A DNA stretch of 64,000 bases from Lachnospiraceae bacterium (GTDB taxonomy: Bacteria > Bacillota > Clostridia > Lachnospirales > Lachnospiraceae), in NCBI GenBank assembly GCA_910575475.1, contig CAJTGD010000008.1, positions 1 through 64,000 of the forward strand, written 5' to 3'. Shown here one piece after another: positions 1-9,418 of the stretch. How positions within the stretch are numbered: position 1 is the stretch's first letter; each line of letters begins with the position of its first letter. A program made the position numbers and the translations under genes. The notes under the pieces were generated by a model. That model was not told where the DNA came from. It made no database searches and saw only the letters and a program-made list of their open reading frames with translations.

Positions 1-1
1 A

Positions 2-115
2 GACGATAAAGAAAAAAGGTACGGAAACAGAGTACAGGGATTTTATGGCTTAAATCGGATGGTACGGATCATAGGATATGAAAAAAATGGAATCCGATGT
101 GCTCTAAGAAAGTAA
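2..115 (+). CDS. 3' end of an unidentified gene (partial)
   Basis: An open frame enters from the left edge and reads 37 codons to a TAA at 113-115. The residues are basic and include Gly/Tyr pairs (for example GFYGLN), which looks like an ordinary protein C-terminus, but no family is recognisable from so short a piece. It runs in the same direction as the NUDIX-HD gene, which has its own TATAAT box at 181-186 and so is probably transcribed separately. Low confidence because a chance frame of this length is possible. Confidence 0.35.
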   Translation, partial: DDKEKRYGNRVQGFYGLNRMVRIIGYEKNGIRCALRK

Positions 116-213
116 GCATAAATTTAAGCGTCAGAGCTGTTCCGTACTGTGAATAAATAGTAATAATCTGATTTTCATGTTATAATTTTATTCATACGGA
201 GGAAAATCAAAAG

Positions 214-1305
214 ATGAAAACACTATTTAAAATGGATATGAAAAATTACGCGGATTCCGACACCCGCATCCGCAGGCCGTCAGCCCGGGCGGTCATACGG
301 GTGGCGGACGGAAGGCTGGCATTGGTTTACAGCAGAAAACATCAATATTATAAATTCCCGGGCGGCGGAATCCGGGACGACGAGGACCATGCGGAAGCAC
401 TGGCGAGAGAGGTACGGGAGGAAACCGGCCTCCGTATAAGGAGAGATTCCATTCGGGAATACGGCAGCGTGCTCCGTCTTCAAAAAAGCGGAAGGCAGGA
501 AGATACTGTATTTGAGCAGGAAAATTTTTATTATACCTGCTCGGCAGAGACAGCGGCGGGACGACAGAACCTGAATGCATATGAAAAGGAATCCGGATTT
601 GAACTGCAGTATGTACACGCCCGGGAGGCGGCAGCGATGAATAAGGCATGCAAAGTTCAAGATGATTTTGACCTGGTCATGAGCGCCAGGGATACGGCCA
701 CGTTGGAGATTGTCAGCGGCCTGACCCCGGAGCCTTCCGTTTCCATGGCGGAATTTCTGCTGAAAACCGCTGTAAAAACCAATCCGGGCCCGTGGGAGCA
801 GCACAGCAGATATGCGGCAGAGAGCGCCGGACGGATTGCCGAACGCTGTCCGGGGCTGGATCCGGAACGGGCGTATATTTACGGACTGCTCCATGACATT
901 GGCCGCAAATTCGGAATCAGCGGGCTGGCCCATGTATACGACGGGTATCACTATCTGATGGAGCTGGGATATGCAAACGCCGCCCGGATTGCGCTGACAC
1001 ATTCGTTCAATCTGAAAGACATCCGGGATTATATTGGAAAATTCGATATCAACGAATCTGAGCAGGAGGAGATCAGGGCGTTTCTGGCTGAGATAGAATA
1101 CAATGACTACGACTTTCTGATCCAGCTGTGCGATGCCATCGCAAAGGCCGACGGGATTGTTTCGCTGGAAGAAAGAATGAACGATGTGAAAAGCAGGTAC
1201 GGATATTACCCGCAGAAAAAATGGGACAGGAACATTTGGCTGAAAAAATATTTCGAAGAGAAAATGCAGGAAGAGTTATACCAGGTTGTGGGAGCAGGAG
1301 TGTAA
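214..1305 (+). CDS. NUDIX hydrolase fused to an HD-domain protein
   Basis: 363 aa. Residues 20-160 form a NUDIX domain with a complete box at about 51-73 (G-x5-E-x7-REVREETGL), the metal-binding motif for cleaving nucleoside-diphosphate-linked substrates. Residues 190-350 look like a small HD phosphohydrolase: LLHDIGRKFG near 227-236 holds the HD pair, followed by a second His in ALTHSF. The two halves would combine pyrophosphohydrolase and phosphohydrolase or nucleotidase chemistry in the cytosol; the substrate cannot be read. The start is the ATG at 214, 10 bases after GGAGG, with TATAAT at 181-186. A strong hairpin at 1360-1399 ends the unit. The domains are certain, the joint substrate is not. 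Confidence 0.85.
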   Translation: MKTLFKMDMKNYADSDTRIRRPSARAVIRVADGRLALVYSRKHQYYKFPGGGIRDDEDHAEALAREVREETGLRIRRDSIREYGSVLRLQKSGRQEDTVFEQENFYYTCSAETAAGRQNLNAYEKESGFELQYVHAREAAAMNKACKVQDDFDLVMSARDTATLEIVSGLTPEPSVSMAEFLLKTAVKTNPGPWEQHSRYAAESAGRIAERCPGLDPERAYIYGLLHDIGRKFGISGLAHVYDGYHYLMELGYANAARIALTHSFNLKDIRDYIGKFDINESEQEEIRAFLAEIEYNDYDFLIQLCDAIAKADGIVSLEERMNDVKSRYGYYPQKKWDRNIWLKKYFEEKMQEELYQVVGAGV

Positions 1306-1359
1306 CTGGCAGAAAAAAATTTCCGGCTGTGGGTTTGACGAATACTATAAATAAAAAAA

Positions 1360-1405
1360 GGGCCGCAGTACTGAAAGCTGACTTTTAGTACTGCGGCCCT
1401 TTTCT
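1360..1405. terminator. Bidirectional rho-independent terminator
   Basis: A perfect 17-bp stem (GGGCCGCAGTACTGAAA with its complement) encloses a 6-base loop. It is preceded by a run of A and followed by TTTTCTT, so it can stop transcription from the NUDIX-HD gene on the plus strand and from the small minus-strand ORF on the other side. Confidence 0.9.
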
Positions 1406-1417
1406 TGAACCTATTCT

Positions 1418-1630
1418 TTATTCCGCGCCGATTGTCTCCATAAGATGCTCCTTTTCCGTATCACTTAATGATGCGATACATATATTGTTATCTTTTGCAT
1501 ATTTCGCAATAGCACTGAGATTTATTTTTCGTTTTGGCAGATCAGAAGGCATAATCGGGGATGGCATGGTTTTAATGTATTGATTATATCTTTTTAAAAC
1601 CAAAGCATATATTTCGTTTTCCTTTGTCAA
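1418..1630 (-). CDS. Small hypothetical protein, possibly a fragment
   Basis: 70 aa if it starts at the TTG at 1630, with no ATG available before an in-frame stop at 1649-1651. The sequence is helical and charged and contains PSPIMPSDLPKRKINLSAIA followed by an acidic C-terminus. No family is recognised. It is convergent with the NUDIX-HD gene and shares its terminator. The lack of a good start and the AT-rich base use suggest either a small transferred gene or the C-terminal remnant of a longer one (the frame upstream reads I-D-W-S-T before the stop). Confidence 0.4.
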   Translation of the reverse strand: MTKENEIYALVLKRYNQYIKTMPSPIMPSDLPKRKINLSAIAKYAKDNNICIASLSDTEKEHLMETIGAE

Positions 1631-1955
1631 TGTTGACCAATCAATACATTAATCATTATGAGAATCTCCCTTCTGTTAATTGTATTATACTCTAATGTCT
1701 GGCATAATACAATCTGGAATCCGAAATTCCTCAGATTCGAAATGGCTTGGTTTATATGTCACACATTGGCGAGTCGTACCCTTTTGTTAAGAATCCGTGC
1801 AAAATTGCAAGCGGAAACTGGTAGATATTTTCCGCATTGGATTCTATACTTGTCTGTATGAAGAGCAAACCCGCACAGCAGGAAAATTTCCCGGCCATAC
1901 GGCCTGCTTTTCAGAAACTGCAAAATTACATTCCCGGCAGAAAGGGTGGATTTCT

Positions 1956-2408
1956 ATGAATTTAGGAAACAGTTTATTTCATGCAAGAAAAAAATGCGGA
2001 CTCTCCCAGGAGGATGTGGCGGAGAAGCTGGGGGTCAGCCGGCAGACCATCTCAAAATGGGAAACCGGCGAGACGCTCCCCGACATCCGCCAGTCAAAGC
2101 AGATGTCGATTTTGTATCACGTGTCACTGGACGACCTGATCGAGTTCGACATGGACGTAAAGGAGATCCAGGATATCATCGACCGAACCAGCGAGGAGAC
2201 GGAGAAAAAGATTGACTGGACGAAGGCATGGGGAAAGAAATACCCCATTCTGGTCAGATACCAGAAGGAGGTGAACACCCCCAACTACGCCGTCAGACTT
2301 GGCGCCATGGTAGACGAGCTGAAAGAGGAATACCATTACTCAGACCTGGATGCCTTTCTCGTGTTAAAGGACATTCTGGCCAAGGTATGGCAGAGCAGGA
2401 AAAAATAA
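1956..2408 (+). CDS. XRE-family transcriptional regulator
   Basis: 150 aa. An N-terminal helix-turn-helix of the Cro/CI (HTH_3) type covers about residues 5-60, with SQEDVAEKLGVSRQTISKWE as recognition region. The C-terminal 90 residues are acidic and helical, without a recognised sensor domain. The longer frame that opens at 1797 is not used because AGGGTGGA lies 6 bases before the ATG at 1956 and the HTH begins directly after it. Stand-alone gene with a weak terminator behind it; its targets are not evident, though a self-regulated promoter would be usual for such proteins. Confidence 0.85.
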   Translation: MNLGNSLFHARKKCGLSQEDVAEKLGVSRQTISKWETGETLPDIRQSKQMSILYHVSLDDLIEFDMDVKEIQDIIDRTSEETEKKIDWTKAWGKKYPILVRYQKEVNTPNYAVRLGAMVDELKEEYHYSDLDAFLVLKDILAKVWQSRKK

Positions 2409-2424
2409 CCAGGAAAAAAATGGC

Positions 2425-2460
2425 AGAGACAGGAGAAATCTGTTCCTGCTATTTTTTTCT
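2425..2460 (+). terminator. Probable terminator of the XRE gene
   Basis: An imperfect 10-bp stem (GCAGAGACAG against CTGTTCCTGC, one mismatch and one G-T pair) is followed by TATTTTTTTC. It lies 17 bases after the stop codon of the XRE gene. Confidence 0.6.
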
Positions 2461-2487
2461 ACCGAAAACCTAGGATATGTGTTATAA

Positions 2488-2645
2488 TATAATGAATTGC
2501 GCTGAAGCGCAAGCAGGTCATCAATTTCCTACGGAAATTGGTGACAAGTTATAATGAATTGCGCTGAAGCGCAAGCAGGTCATCAATTTCCTACGGAAAT
2601 TGGTGACAAGTTATATTGAATTGCGCTGATGCGTAAGCAGGTCAT
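2488..2645. repeat. Tandem repeat, 62-bp unit, about 2.5 copies, each with two hairpins
   Basis: Two identical 62-bp units begin at 2488 and 2550 and a third, cut after about 34 bp and with a few changes, begins at 2612. Each full unit carries a small palindrome TTGCGC-TGAA-GCGCAA and a second one CAATTTCC-TAC-GGAAATTG, and begins with a TATAAT-like string. The array ends 13 bp before the first ATG of the binding-protein gene, so it forms most of that gene's upstream region. Confidence 0.95.
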
Positions 2646-2678
2646 ACCCCCTGATTCATGAGAGGAGTTAACATACCC

Positions 2679-3839
2679 ATGTTTAAGAGAACATTTGAAG
2701 CCGATATGGAGACTGGAAAGCTGCGGCATAAGATATGTAATGTACTGGAAATGGCGGCATTTTTTGGCATTTGCTGTCTCGGCCTGCCTGCATGCGGCCG
2801 TAAGGCAGACACGGAAGTCAGGCAGATCCCGGATGAGGCGCCGGCCCTAAATGACCAGAACAGCAAGAGCGGCAGCATGACGGAGATCGTGCGCTTTGAC
2901 GATGAGCTGGACGGCTACCGGCCTGCAAAGGAAAAGTATAATTTTTATTTTACATATAAAATGGATCATCCCTGGTGGGATGCGGTGTCCATTGGAATTG
3001 AGGACGCGGCGAAGCAGTATGAGGCGCAGGGGATCACCATTGATTACGAGTATCTGGCTCCGAGTAACGTTTCTGCTCAGGATCAGATCCAGCGTCTGTC
3101 TGACGCTTCCGAGCGGAACTTTGACGTGATCGGCGTGGATGTTGCGGATGTGGATCTGGTCACGCCTGCCATCAACGAGCTGATTAAAGACGGCCGGAAG
3201 GTGATGACATTTTCCAGCTCGGACGCGGCAAAGGAGGACGGCTGCGAACGGATCGCCTATGTGGGAAATACGCACAACTATGAGGACGGCTCTGACCTGA
3301 CAGAAGCCCTCTGCGAAAAGCTGGGATATCAGGGAAAGGTTGCGCTCCTGGTAGGCACTAAGGGCGCTCCCTGCCATGAGGACAGGGCTTTAGGCGCGCA
3401 GAATGTGATCGCGAAATACCAGAATATGGAAATTGCGGAAATAGAGTATGATGAAGATTCTGTGGAAAAATCATATCAGTTTGCGCAGAAGATTCTCAAG
3501 GAGCATCCGGATCTTGCCGGGTTTATCTGCTGCAATATGTGCAATCCGGTGGGAGCCGCAAGGGCTGTCATCGAAGCCGGGCGGGAGAAGGAGATCGCTA
3601 TTGTGGGGATGGACCACGACCAGGAAGCCCTGGGATATCTCAGAGACGGGATCATTTACGCGCTGGGAGTTCAGGACTGCTATTCCATCGGTTTTGATAC
3701 CGTTCAGGTAGCGGTCAAGATTGCGGACGGACATCTTCCCGGGGACGTCTATCCCGAAAAAACAGAGGAGACTACGAAGATCGTTTACCAGGACAGTGCC
3801 GCGGCGGTGCTGCAGTCGCTGTATGGAGAGGTTGAGTAA
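2679..3839 (+). CDS. Sugar-type ABC substrate-binding lipoprotein (periplasmic-binding-protein-like)
   Basis: 386 aa. A signal peptide ends in the lipobox LPAC (Cys 39), so the protein is anchored outside the membrane. The rest is a ribose/galactose type binding fold: a first lobe starting FYFTYKMDHPWWDAVSIGIE, then GVDVADVD and FICCNMCNPVGAARAVIEAG, and IAIVGMDHDQEALGYLRDG in the second lobe. AGAGGAG lies before the ATG at 2679; an earlier ATG at 2658 overlaps that site and is less likely. No permease or ATPase follows. Instead a large hybrid sensor kinase begins 79 bp downstream, so this protein probably presents a bound sugar to that kinase (inference) rather than feeding a transporter. 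Confidence 0.85.
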   Translation: MFKRTFEADMETGKLRHKICNVLEMAAFFGICCLGLPACGRKADTEVRQIPDEAPALNDQNSKSGSMTEIVRFDDELDGYRPAKEKYNFYFTYKMDHPWWDAVSIGIEDAAKQYEAQGITIDYEYLAPSNVSAQDQIQRLSDASERNFDVIGVDVADVDLVTPAINELIKDGRKVMTFSSSDAAKEDGCERIAYVGNTHNYEDGSDLTEALCEKLGYQGKVALLVGTKGAPCHEDRALGAQNVIAKYQNMEIAEIEYDEDSVEKSYQFAQKILKEHPDLAGFICCNMCNPVGAARAVIEAGREKEIAIVGMDHDQEALGYLRDGIIYALGVQDCYSIGFDTVQVAVKIADGHLPGDVYPEKTEETTKIVYQDSAAAVLQSLYGEVE

Positions 3840-3918
3840 AGGGAATGCATAGAGCGGGACTGCGCGCAGACCCGTGCCGATCTGCAGAGGAACGGAACAG
3901 GATTTAAGGAGCTTAAGG

Positions 3919-6900
3919 ATGGAACAACAGCGAAAAAAAATGAAGGAGAAACAAAAAAAGCAGACAATTACATTTGCTGTACGGGGAGGCGTATTCATTG
4001 CGGCGGTCCTTCTCGTTACGACGTTGTGGGTGTCAAACGGCGCAAGGGTGGGGACCAGTCAGGCCGTCAACCGGGTCAGCGAATTTTATCTGGAAGAGCT
4101 GGCGGGACGGAGGGCTCAGGTGGTTTCTGAGGAATTGAAAAGAAATGTGGCCTATATGGAAAATGCGCTCAGTATCATAGAAGACTACAATCTGGAATCC
4201 CAGGAGTCTCTGCGCAGCTTTCTCGGAAAGGTCAGAAAGCTTTACGGCGTGGACAAATTTGCCCTGGTAGATCAAAACGGGATCGTTTATACGCAGCACA
4301 GCACCACCTCCGGCCTCAGCAGGTACAGCTTTCTCTCGGAGGAACTGACAGAGCCGGTGATCAGCACATTGAATCTTTACGGCGCAAGGAAGCAGGTGGT
4401 TCTTGCGATCCCTGCGGAAGGAATTTCTTTCCAGGGAACAGAGATCACCACATGCTTTATCCAGATCAATATCGACCAAATGCTGAGTTCCCTGACATTG
4501 CAGTCCCACGGAAATGAGACCTACTGCAACATCTACCACCGCAGCGGAGAGAGTCTGACAAATGACGTATTCGGAAATGAACAGGCAGGGAGCAACCTTT
4601 TTTCCGAGGTCATGGATGCGGAAATGACAGAGGAAACCGACTATAAACAGCTGCGGGATGATTTCGAAAACGGCAGGTCGGGGCAGATTTCATTCAACTA
4701 TCAGGGGTTCACGGAGGATCTCTGCTATGTCCCGGTAGAGGGGACGAACTGGATGCTGACGATCCTGATCCGGGATAATGTCATCAGCGATCAGATCAGC
4801 TCCATCAGTTCCGGAATGCTGATGCGCGGCGTGGTGCAGATCGTCATGACCATTCTCTCAATGCTCATATTGTTCCATGTGCTGGCCAGACAGTCCAGAA
4901 AGCACGCAAGGATCCTGCTGGAACAGGAAAAGGAGGACGGAAACCGGATCCGGGCGGCCTATGCCCAGATCGAGAGGGAACAGGCGGCTATGGAAAATAT
5001 CCAGGCCGCGATGGGGTCAGGGCTCTGGAGCATGGAATTTAATGAAAAGGCAGAGATCATTTCCTGCATTTGGTCGGAAAAATTTCGGAACATGCTGGGG
5101 TATCAAAATGAGGAGGATTTTCCGAACTGCCTGGAATCCTGGTCAGATCTGCTCCATGAGGAAAATAAGGAAAGCGTACTTAGAGAATACTGGGATACCG
5201 TTCTGGATTATACCGGTGAAAAGACCTACGACGTGGAGTACCGCCTTCTAACCCGCCATGCCGGGTGGAGGTGGTTCCATGCGGCGGGCCGTTTGTCAAG
5301 ACGGGAGGACGGCTCTCCTATCACATTTGTAGGATTATTTGTGGATATTGAAGATGAGAAAAAAATGGAAGAGCGGCTGGAGAAGCAGACTATCGACCTT
5401 CAGGACGCGCTTGCGGCGGCCCAGCATGCGAACCGGGCAAAGACCACATTCCTCAATAATATGTCCCACGATATCCGGACGCCGATGAATGCCATCATCG
5501 GATTTACGTCCCTTGCCGCGGCGCATATTGACAACATCGAACAGGTCCAGGATTATCTGGCCAAGATCACCACCTCCAGCAACCATTTGCTGAGCCTGAT
5601 CAATGACGTCCTGGATATGAGCCGGATCGAGAGCGGAAAGGTCAAGATCGAGGAAAAGGAAACCTCCCTTCCGGAGATCATGCACGACCTGAAAACCATC
5701 GTACAGGCAGATATTTCATCCAAGCAGCTGGAATTTTTCATTGATACCGCGGATGTGGTCAATGAGCATGTGCTGTGCGACAAGCTCCGGCTGAATCAGG
5801 TCCTTCTGAACCTTCTGAGCAATGCCATGAAATTCACGAAGCCCGGCGGTATCGTGAGCGTCCGCATCCTGCAGAAGGGAAATGCGCCCGAGGGATGCGC
5901 GTGCTACGAGTTCCAGGTCAAGGATACCGGGATCGGGATGAGCAAAGAATTTCTGGAGCATGTATTTGAGCCGTTTGAGCGGGAGCAGACGAGTACGGTC
6001 AGCGGAATCCAGGGCACCGGCCTTGGCATGGCCATCACGAAAAATATCGTGGATATGATGGGCGGGACGATTTCCGTGGACAGCGAGGTGGGAAAAGGCT
6101 CCACCTTCTATGTGGATCTGCAGTTCAAGATCTGCTCCGGTTCTGTCAGACAGGAGATTATTCCGGAGCTGAACGGTCTTCGCGCGCTTGTGGTTGACGA
6201 CGATTTCAATACCTGCTCCAGCGTGACCAAGATGCTGGCAACCATCGGCATGCGTCCGGACTGGACCACCTCCGGCAAGGAGGCCGTGCTCCGCACCCGG
6301 CTGGCGGAGGAGCAGAATGACGTGTACTCCGCCTACATCATCGACTGGCTGATGCCGGACATGAACGGAATCGAGGTCGTGCGCCGCATCCGCGGAATTA
6401 TAGGCGAGGAGACCCCGATCATCATCCTGACCGCTTACGACTGGTCGGATATTGAGGAAGAAGCAAGAAACGCGGGCGTCACTGCCTTCTGCTCCAAGCC
6501 GATCTTCCTGTCCGAGCTTCGGGAGGTCCTGGAGTCGCCGTTTACAAACCGGGATGCCGAAGACGCGGATCCGGAAGAAACGATTTCCTTCGAAGGAAAG
6601 AAGATCCTGCTGGTAGAGGACAACGAACTGAATCAGGAGATCGCTGTGGAGATCCTGCAGGAAGCGGGCTTTGTTATGGATGTGGCCGACGACGGCGCGG
6701 TGGCGGTTGAAAAGATGAAGTCAGCCGAACCCGGCCGGTACGACCTGATCCTGATGGATATCCAGATGCCGATCATGGACGGGTACGAGGCGACCAGGCA
6801 GATCCGCGGGCTGGAAGCTCCGGAGATTGCCGGGATCCCGATCATCGCAATGACGGCGAATGCATTTGAAGAAGATAAGAAGGCTGCGGTGGATGCCGGG

Positions 6901-6972
6901 ATGAACGGGCATATCGCAAAGCCGATCGATGTACCGAAGCTGCTGGAGGCGCTGGGGGAGACATTGAAGTAG
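3919..6972 (+). CDS. Hybrid sensor histidine kinase with PAS and two receiver domains
   Basis: 1017 aa. Order: membrane helix at about 20-40, extracellular sensor of about 250 residues, second helix near 300-320, PAS at about 355-480, dimerisation and phosphoacceptor domain with [12 protein letters not shown] (His 517), HATPase with [18 protein letters not shown], then receiver 1 (Asp 809 in [11 protein letters not shown], Lys in CSKP) and receiver 2 (Asp 947 in [13 protein letters not shown], Lys in IAKP). The start is the ATG at 3919, 7 bases after AAGGAG. Co-transcribed with the binding lipoprotein. No output DNA-binding domain is present, so the phosphate must pass to another protein or the receivers act by contact. 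Confidence 0.93.
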   Translation: MEQQRKKMKEKQKKQTITFAVRGGVFIAAVLLVTTLWVSNGARVGTSQAVNRVSEFYLEELAGRRAQVVSEELKRNVAYMENALSIIEDYNLESQESLRSFLGKVRKLYGVDKFALVDQNGIVYTQHSTTSGLSRYSFLSEELTEPVISTLNLYGARKQVVLAIPAEGISFQGTEITTCFIQINIDQMLSSLTLQSHGNETYCNIYHRSGESLTNDVFGNEQAGSNLFSEVMDAEMTEETDYKQLRDDFENGRSGQISFNYQGFTEDLCYVPVEGTNWMLTILIRDNVISDQISSISSGMLMRGVVQIVMTILSMLILFHVLARQSRKHARILLEQEKEDGNRIRAAYAQIEREQAAMENIQAAMGSGLWSMEFNEKAEIISCIWSEKFRNMLGYQNEEDFPNCLESWSDLLHEENKESVLREYWDTVLDYTGEKTYDVEYRLLTRHAGWRWFHAAGRLSRREDGSPITFVGLFVDIEDEKKMEERLEKQTIDLQDALAAAQHANRAKTTFLNNMSHDIRTPMNAIIGFTSLAAAHIDNIEQVQDYLAKITTSSNHLLSLINDVLDMSRIESGKVKIEEKETSLPEIMHDLKTIVQADISSKQLEFFIDTADVVNEHVLCDKLRLNQVLLNLLSNAMKFTKPGGIVSVRILQKGNAPEGCACYEFQVKDTGIGMSKEFLEHVFEPFEREQTSTVSGIQGTGLGMAITKNIVDMMGGTISVDSEVGKGSTFYVDLQFKICSGSVRQEIIPELNGLRALVVDDDFNTCSSVTKMLATIGMRPDWTTSGKEAVLRTRLAEEQNDVYSAYIIDWLMPDMNGIEVVRRIRGIIGEETPIIILTAYDWSDIEEEARNAGVTAFCSKPIFLSELREVLESPFTNRDAEDADPEETISFEGKKILLVEDNELNQEIAVEILQEAGFVMDVADDGAVAVEKMKSAEPGRYDLILMDIQMPIMDGYEATRQIRGLEAPEIAGIPIIAMTANAFEEDKKAAVDAGMNGHIAKPIDVPKLLEALGETLK

Positions 6973-7045
6973 AAGATTGAGGAGGTGCTGTGCGGGGGGA
7001 GAATCCCCCAAACGCTTCAGCGCATCAGAAAGGAAAACAATCTAA

Positions 7046-7435
7046 ATGAACCAGGACATTTTATATTTTTTCAACACCCACCCCGGCGCCCTGCCCTTGT
7101 ACGAGCTTTTTGAACAGAGACTTCTCTCCGAAATCGAAAACGTAAACATAAAAGTACAAAAAACACAGATATCCTTTTCGAATAAGCACAATTTTGCCTT
7201 CGTCTCCTTCCTCCCTGTCCGAAAGGCAAAGGAGTGTCCAAAGGACTATATCGTGATCACCTTCGGCCTGGGCTATCGTGCAGAATCCCCACGGATCGAC
7301 GTTGCTTCGGAGCCCTATCCGAACCGCTGGACGCACCACGTGCTCATTTCCGATCCGGAGGAGATCGACGAGGAGCTGATGGGCTGGGTGAAGGAAGCTG
7401 CCGCTTTTTCCGCCAGCAAACGCCGTGGAAAATAG
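7046..7435 (+). CDS. DUF5655 family protein
   Basis: 129 aa, matching the usual length of this family of small cytosolic proteins (recognised from the pattern FFNTHPGALPLYELFE near the N-terminus, QISFSNKHNFAFVSFLPV in the middle and RWTHHVLISDPEEIDEEL near the C-terminus). The function is unknown; relatives often occur with stress or DNA-associated genes. It begins 70 bp after the kinase stop and has only a modest AAAGGA-type ribosome site, so it may be a separate unit. Confidence 0.75.
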   Translation: MNQDILYFFNTHPGALPLYELFEQRLLSEIENVNIKVQKTQISFSNKHNFAFVSFLPVRKAKECPKDYIVITFGLGYRAESPRIDVASEPYPNRWTHHVLISDPEEIDEELMGWVKEAAAFSASKRRGK

Positions 7436-7550
7436 AAACAAATATGAATCAAGGATTTGAAGATTTTGCTCGAATGAATCAAAACAGTTTCGGTCCTGCC
7501 TGGTAGCAGATTCGAAACAAAAGTGAAATAGAAGCGGAGGCGAATGGATT

Positions 7551-8297
7551 ATGAAATCAGAACAAAGTTATGGATTCAATCGTGACACGATCAAGTATAT
7601 TGCAATGTTCACGATGCTGCTGAACCATATTTCTTCTATTTTTTTAGATCACGGGACATTTCTTGCGGAGCTGTTTCAGGATGTGGGCTATTTTACAGCG
7701 CCAGTTATGTGCTGGTTTTTAGTAGAGGGATATCAATATACCCGCTCCAAAAAGAACTATGCGGTCCGGCTTTTCCTGTTTGCTCTTTTATCGGAAATCC
7801 CGTTCTGCCTTGCGTTTTCCTATGAGGGCGAGTTTCAATTCGTGGGATTGAACATGCTGTTTACATTATTTTTCTGCTTTTTAATTCTGGCTGCAGAAGA
7901 AAAAATTGCAAATCACTTTTTCAGGCTGCTCATACAGATACTGCTTGTTCTGGCTACCGTGATATGCGACTGGCCTCTCATGGCCGCGATTTATACGCTC
8001 ATGTTTTCCCATACGCGTCAGTCGAAGAAAAAGGCTGCGGTTTCTTTTGGCGCGGCCACTTTGATCTTCGCAGGATTTATGTATGGAAACAACAGCTTTT
8101 TGTATCCGGTTGCCGAGGCGGTTTTACGGACATTTTGCTCCAGCCTGGGCGTGATTGCCGCCGGGGTTGTACTGCTGTGCTTTTACAATGGAAAACGCGC
8201 GGAACGAGGACGCACATTTTCAAAATGGTTCTTTTATCTGTTTTACCCTGTGCATCTGCTGATTTTAGCGCTGATCAAACTCTGTTTTGCGGGCTGA
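7551..8297 (+). CDS. TraX family integral membrane protein (putative acyltransferase)
   Basis: 248 aa with about eight hydrophobic helices and the family pattern NRDTIKYIAMFTMLLNHIS at the N-terminus and KWFFYLFYPVHLLILALIK at the C-terminus. TraX of F-like plasmids acetylates pilin; chromosomal clostridial relatives are thought to acylate surface components, but the substrate here is unknown. The ATG at 7551 is preceded by GCGGAGG. Not near any conjugation gene, so a housekeeping surface role is more likely than transfer. Confidence 0.85.
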   Translation: MKSEQSYGFNRDTIKYIAMFTMLLNHISSIFLDHGTFLAELFQDVGYFTAPVMCWFLVEGYQYTRSKKNYAVRLFLFALLSEIPFCLAFSYEGEFQFVGLNMLFTLFFCFLILAAEEKIANHFFRLLIQILLVLATVICDWPLMAAIYTLMFSHTRQSKKKAAVSFGAATLIFAGFMYGNNSFLYPVAEAVLRTFCSSLGVIAAGVVLLCFYNGKRAERGRTFSKWFFYLFYPVHLLILALIKLCFAG

Positions 8298-8431
8298 AAA
8301 AGGTTAGGAAATGGACTCTTCTTCCGATATATAAGTATACACGAAACCACTCAGAGCCAGGAAGCCTCATCTGAAAACGCAGGCTTTCATTACTTTTGCG
8401 CCGCCTGCTTGGCGGAGGAATGGAGAGGACT

Positions 8432-9088
8432 ATGCAGAGAACGATTGACTATACTTATTTACTGCAGAATATGCTCGGGACGCCGAAGACAAATCTGGTA
8501 AATAACATCCAGCTTTCCCAGATCAACAGCAAGCCGGTTCAGGCACAGCTCAAGGCGGCGGGCATTGATACCAACAGCAAGCAGTACAAAGCCGTGATGA
8601 GCCAGATGATGAAGGACGGAAACGGCGCAATGTTTACCAATGTCCACGCGATCAAGAACCTGATGCGCCAGTATGACAAGAACGGCGACTGGATCGATCC
8701 GACCACAGGCCTGACCGGACTGCTTCTGACGGATGAAAATATCAACAGCCGGAAGCGCGTCATCCCCATACCGGAGAGCAGCCGGGAGGAGATGTTTGAG
8801 TCCACGAAGCGGGAATTTCTGCAGGAAAACGGTGTGCATAACGGGGACACCACAAGGCGGTCGGAGGTGTATACGAACCTGTACCGGAAGATGAAAAAGG
8901 ATGACCGCCTGGCAGCAGGCTGGACCATGCAGCAGTTTGAACGTCAGTGTAGCCGCGTCTTTGTCGCGGCGGTAAAGGCGGCGGATCCGACCTGGACAGC
9001 AGGAAAGCAGATTCCGGCCGGCGCGCTGGACGGCATCACGCGGCAGGACGTGGAGAATGCCCTGAGATCTGTGGATACGAAGGTATAA
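8432..9088 (+). CDS. Conserved hypothetical protein
   Basis: 218 aa, soluble and strongly charged, with no signal peptide or membrane helix. Visible pieces are YLLQNMLGTPKTNL at the N-terminus, KAAGIDTNSKQYKAVMSQMM, a DKNGDWIDPTTG loop that resembles a calcium-binding turn, and IPESSREEMFESTKREFLQE in the middle. The pattern recalls a clostridial domain of unknown function (possibly DUF3879), but I am not sure of the label. Two ATGs, at 8420 and 8432, are possible; GGAGAGG precedes the second at good distance. Monocistronic, closed by the long hairpin at 9121-9179. Confidence 0.65.
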   Translation: MQRTIDYTYLLQNMLGTPKTNLVNNIQLSQINSKPVQAQLKAAGIDTNSKQYKAVMSQMMKDGNGAMFTNVHAIKNLMRQYDKNGDWIDPTTGLTGLLLTDENINSRKRVIPIPESSREEMFESTKREFLQENGVHNGDTTRRSEVYTNLYRKMKKDDRLAAGWTMQQFERQCSRVFVAAVKAADPTWTAGKQIPAGALDGITRQDVENALRSVDTKV

Positions 9089-9120
9089 GCTGCAATGCAG
9101 ACTCATGGTTTACATTCAAG

Positions 9121-9180
9121 CAGGTTAGAAAAAAGCACACTATTTCCGCGGCGGGAGATCGTGTGTTTTTTCTAACCTGA
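9121..9180. terminator. Long rho-independent terminator
   Basis: A 19-bp inverted repeat (CAGGTTAGAAAAAA-g-CACAC with its complement, one bulged base) around a 20-base loop. The T-run lies inside the 3' arm (GTGTGTTTTTTCTAACC), so it can work in both directions. It closes the hypothetical gene that ends at 9088. Confidence 0.75.
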
Positions 9181-9223
9181 TTCATCAGCATCAGACGTTT
9201 CAATCTCCAGAAATATACCCATT

Positions 9224-9260
9224 GTTACAGTTTACGGCCTGACCGGCCGCAAACTGTAAC
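9224..9260. promoter_or_regulatory. 16-bp inverted repeat upstream of the LytTR regulator
   Basis: GTTACAGTTTACGGCC and its complement flank a 5-base loop with a single mismatch. No T-run follows, so it is not a standard terminator. It sits 160 bp before the response regulator gene; each arm contains ACAGTTT(A/G)C, close to but not matching the usual LytTR half-site, so autoregulation is only a guess. A TATAAT box lies further on near 9341. Confidence 0.5.
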
Positions 9261-9418
9261 GCATCCAGCCAGTAACTACCCATTCACATCAAAATTCCTC
9301 CCGTTCAGCCAATCGGCTTGTATCCGTATCTTTTTTTTATTATAATAAAATAAAAGCCGTAACGGTTCAGAACAGAATAACGTATTCGCCACGTACAAAT
9401 AAGCGGAGGTATTTTCCA

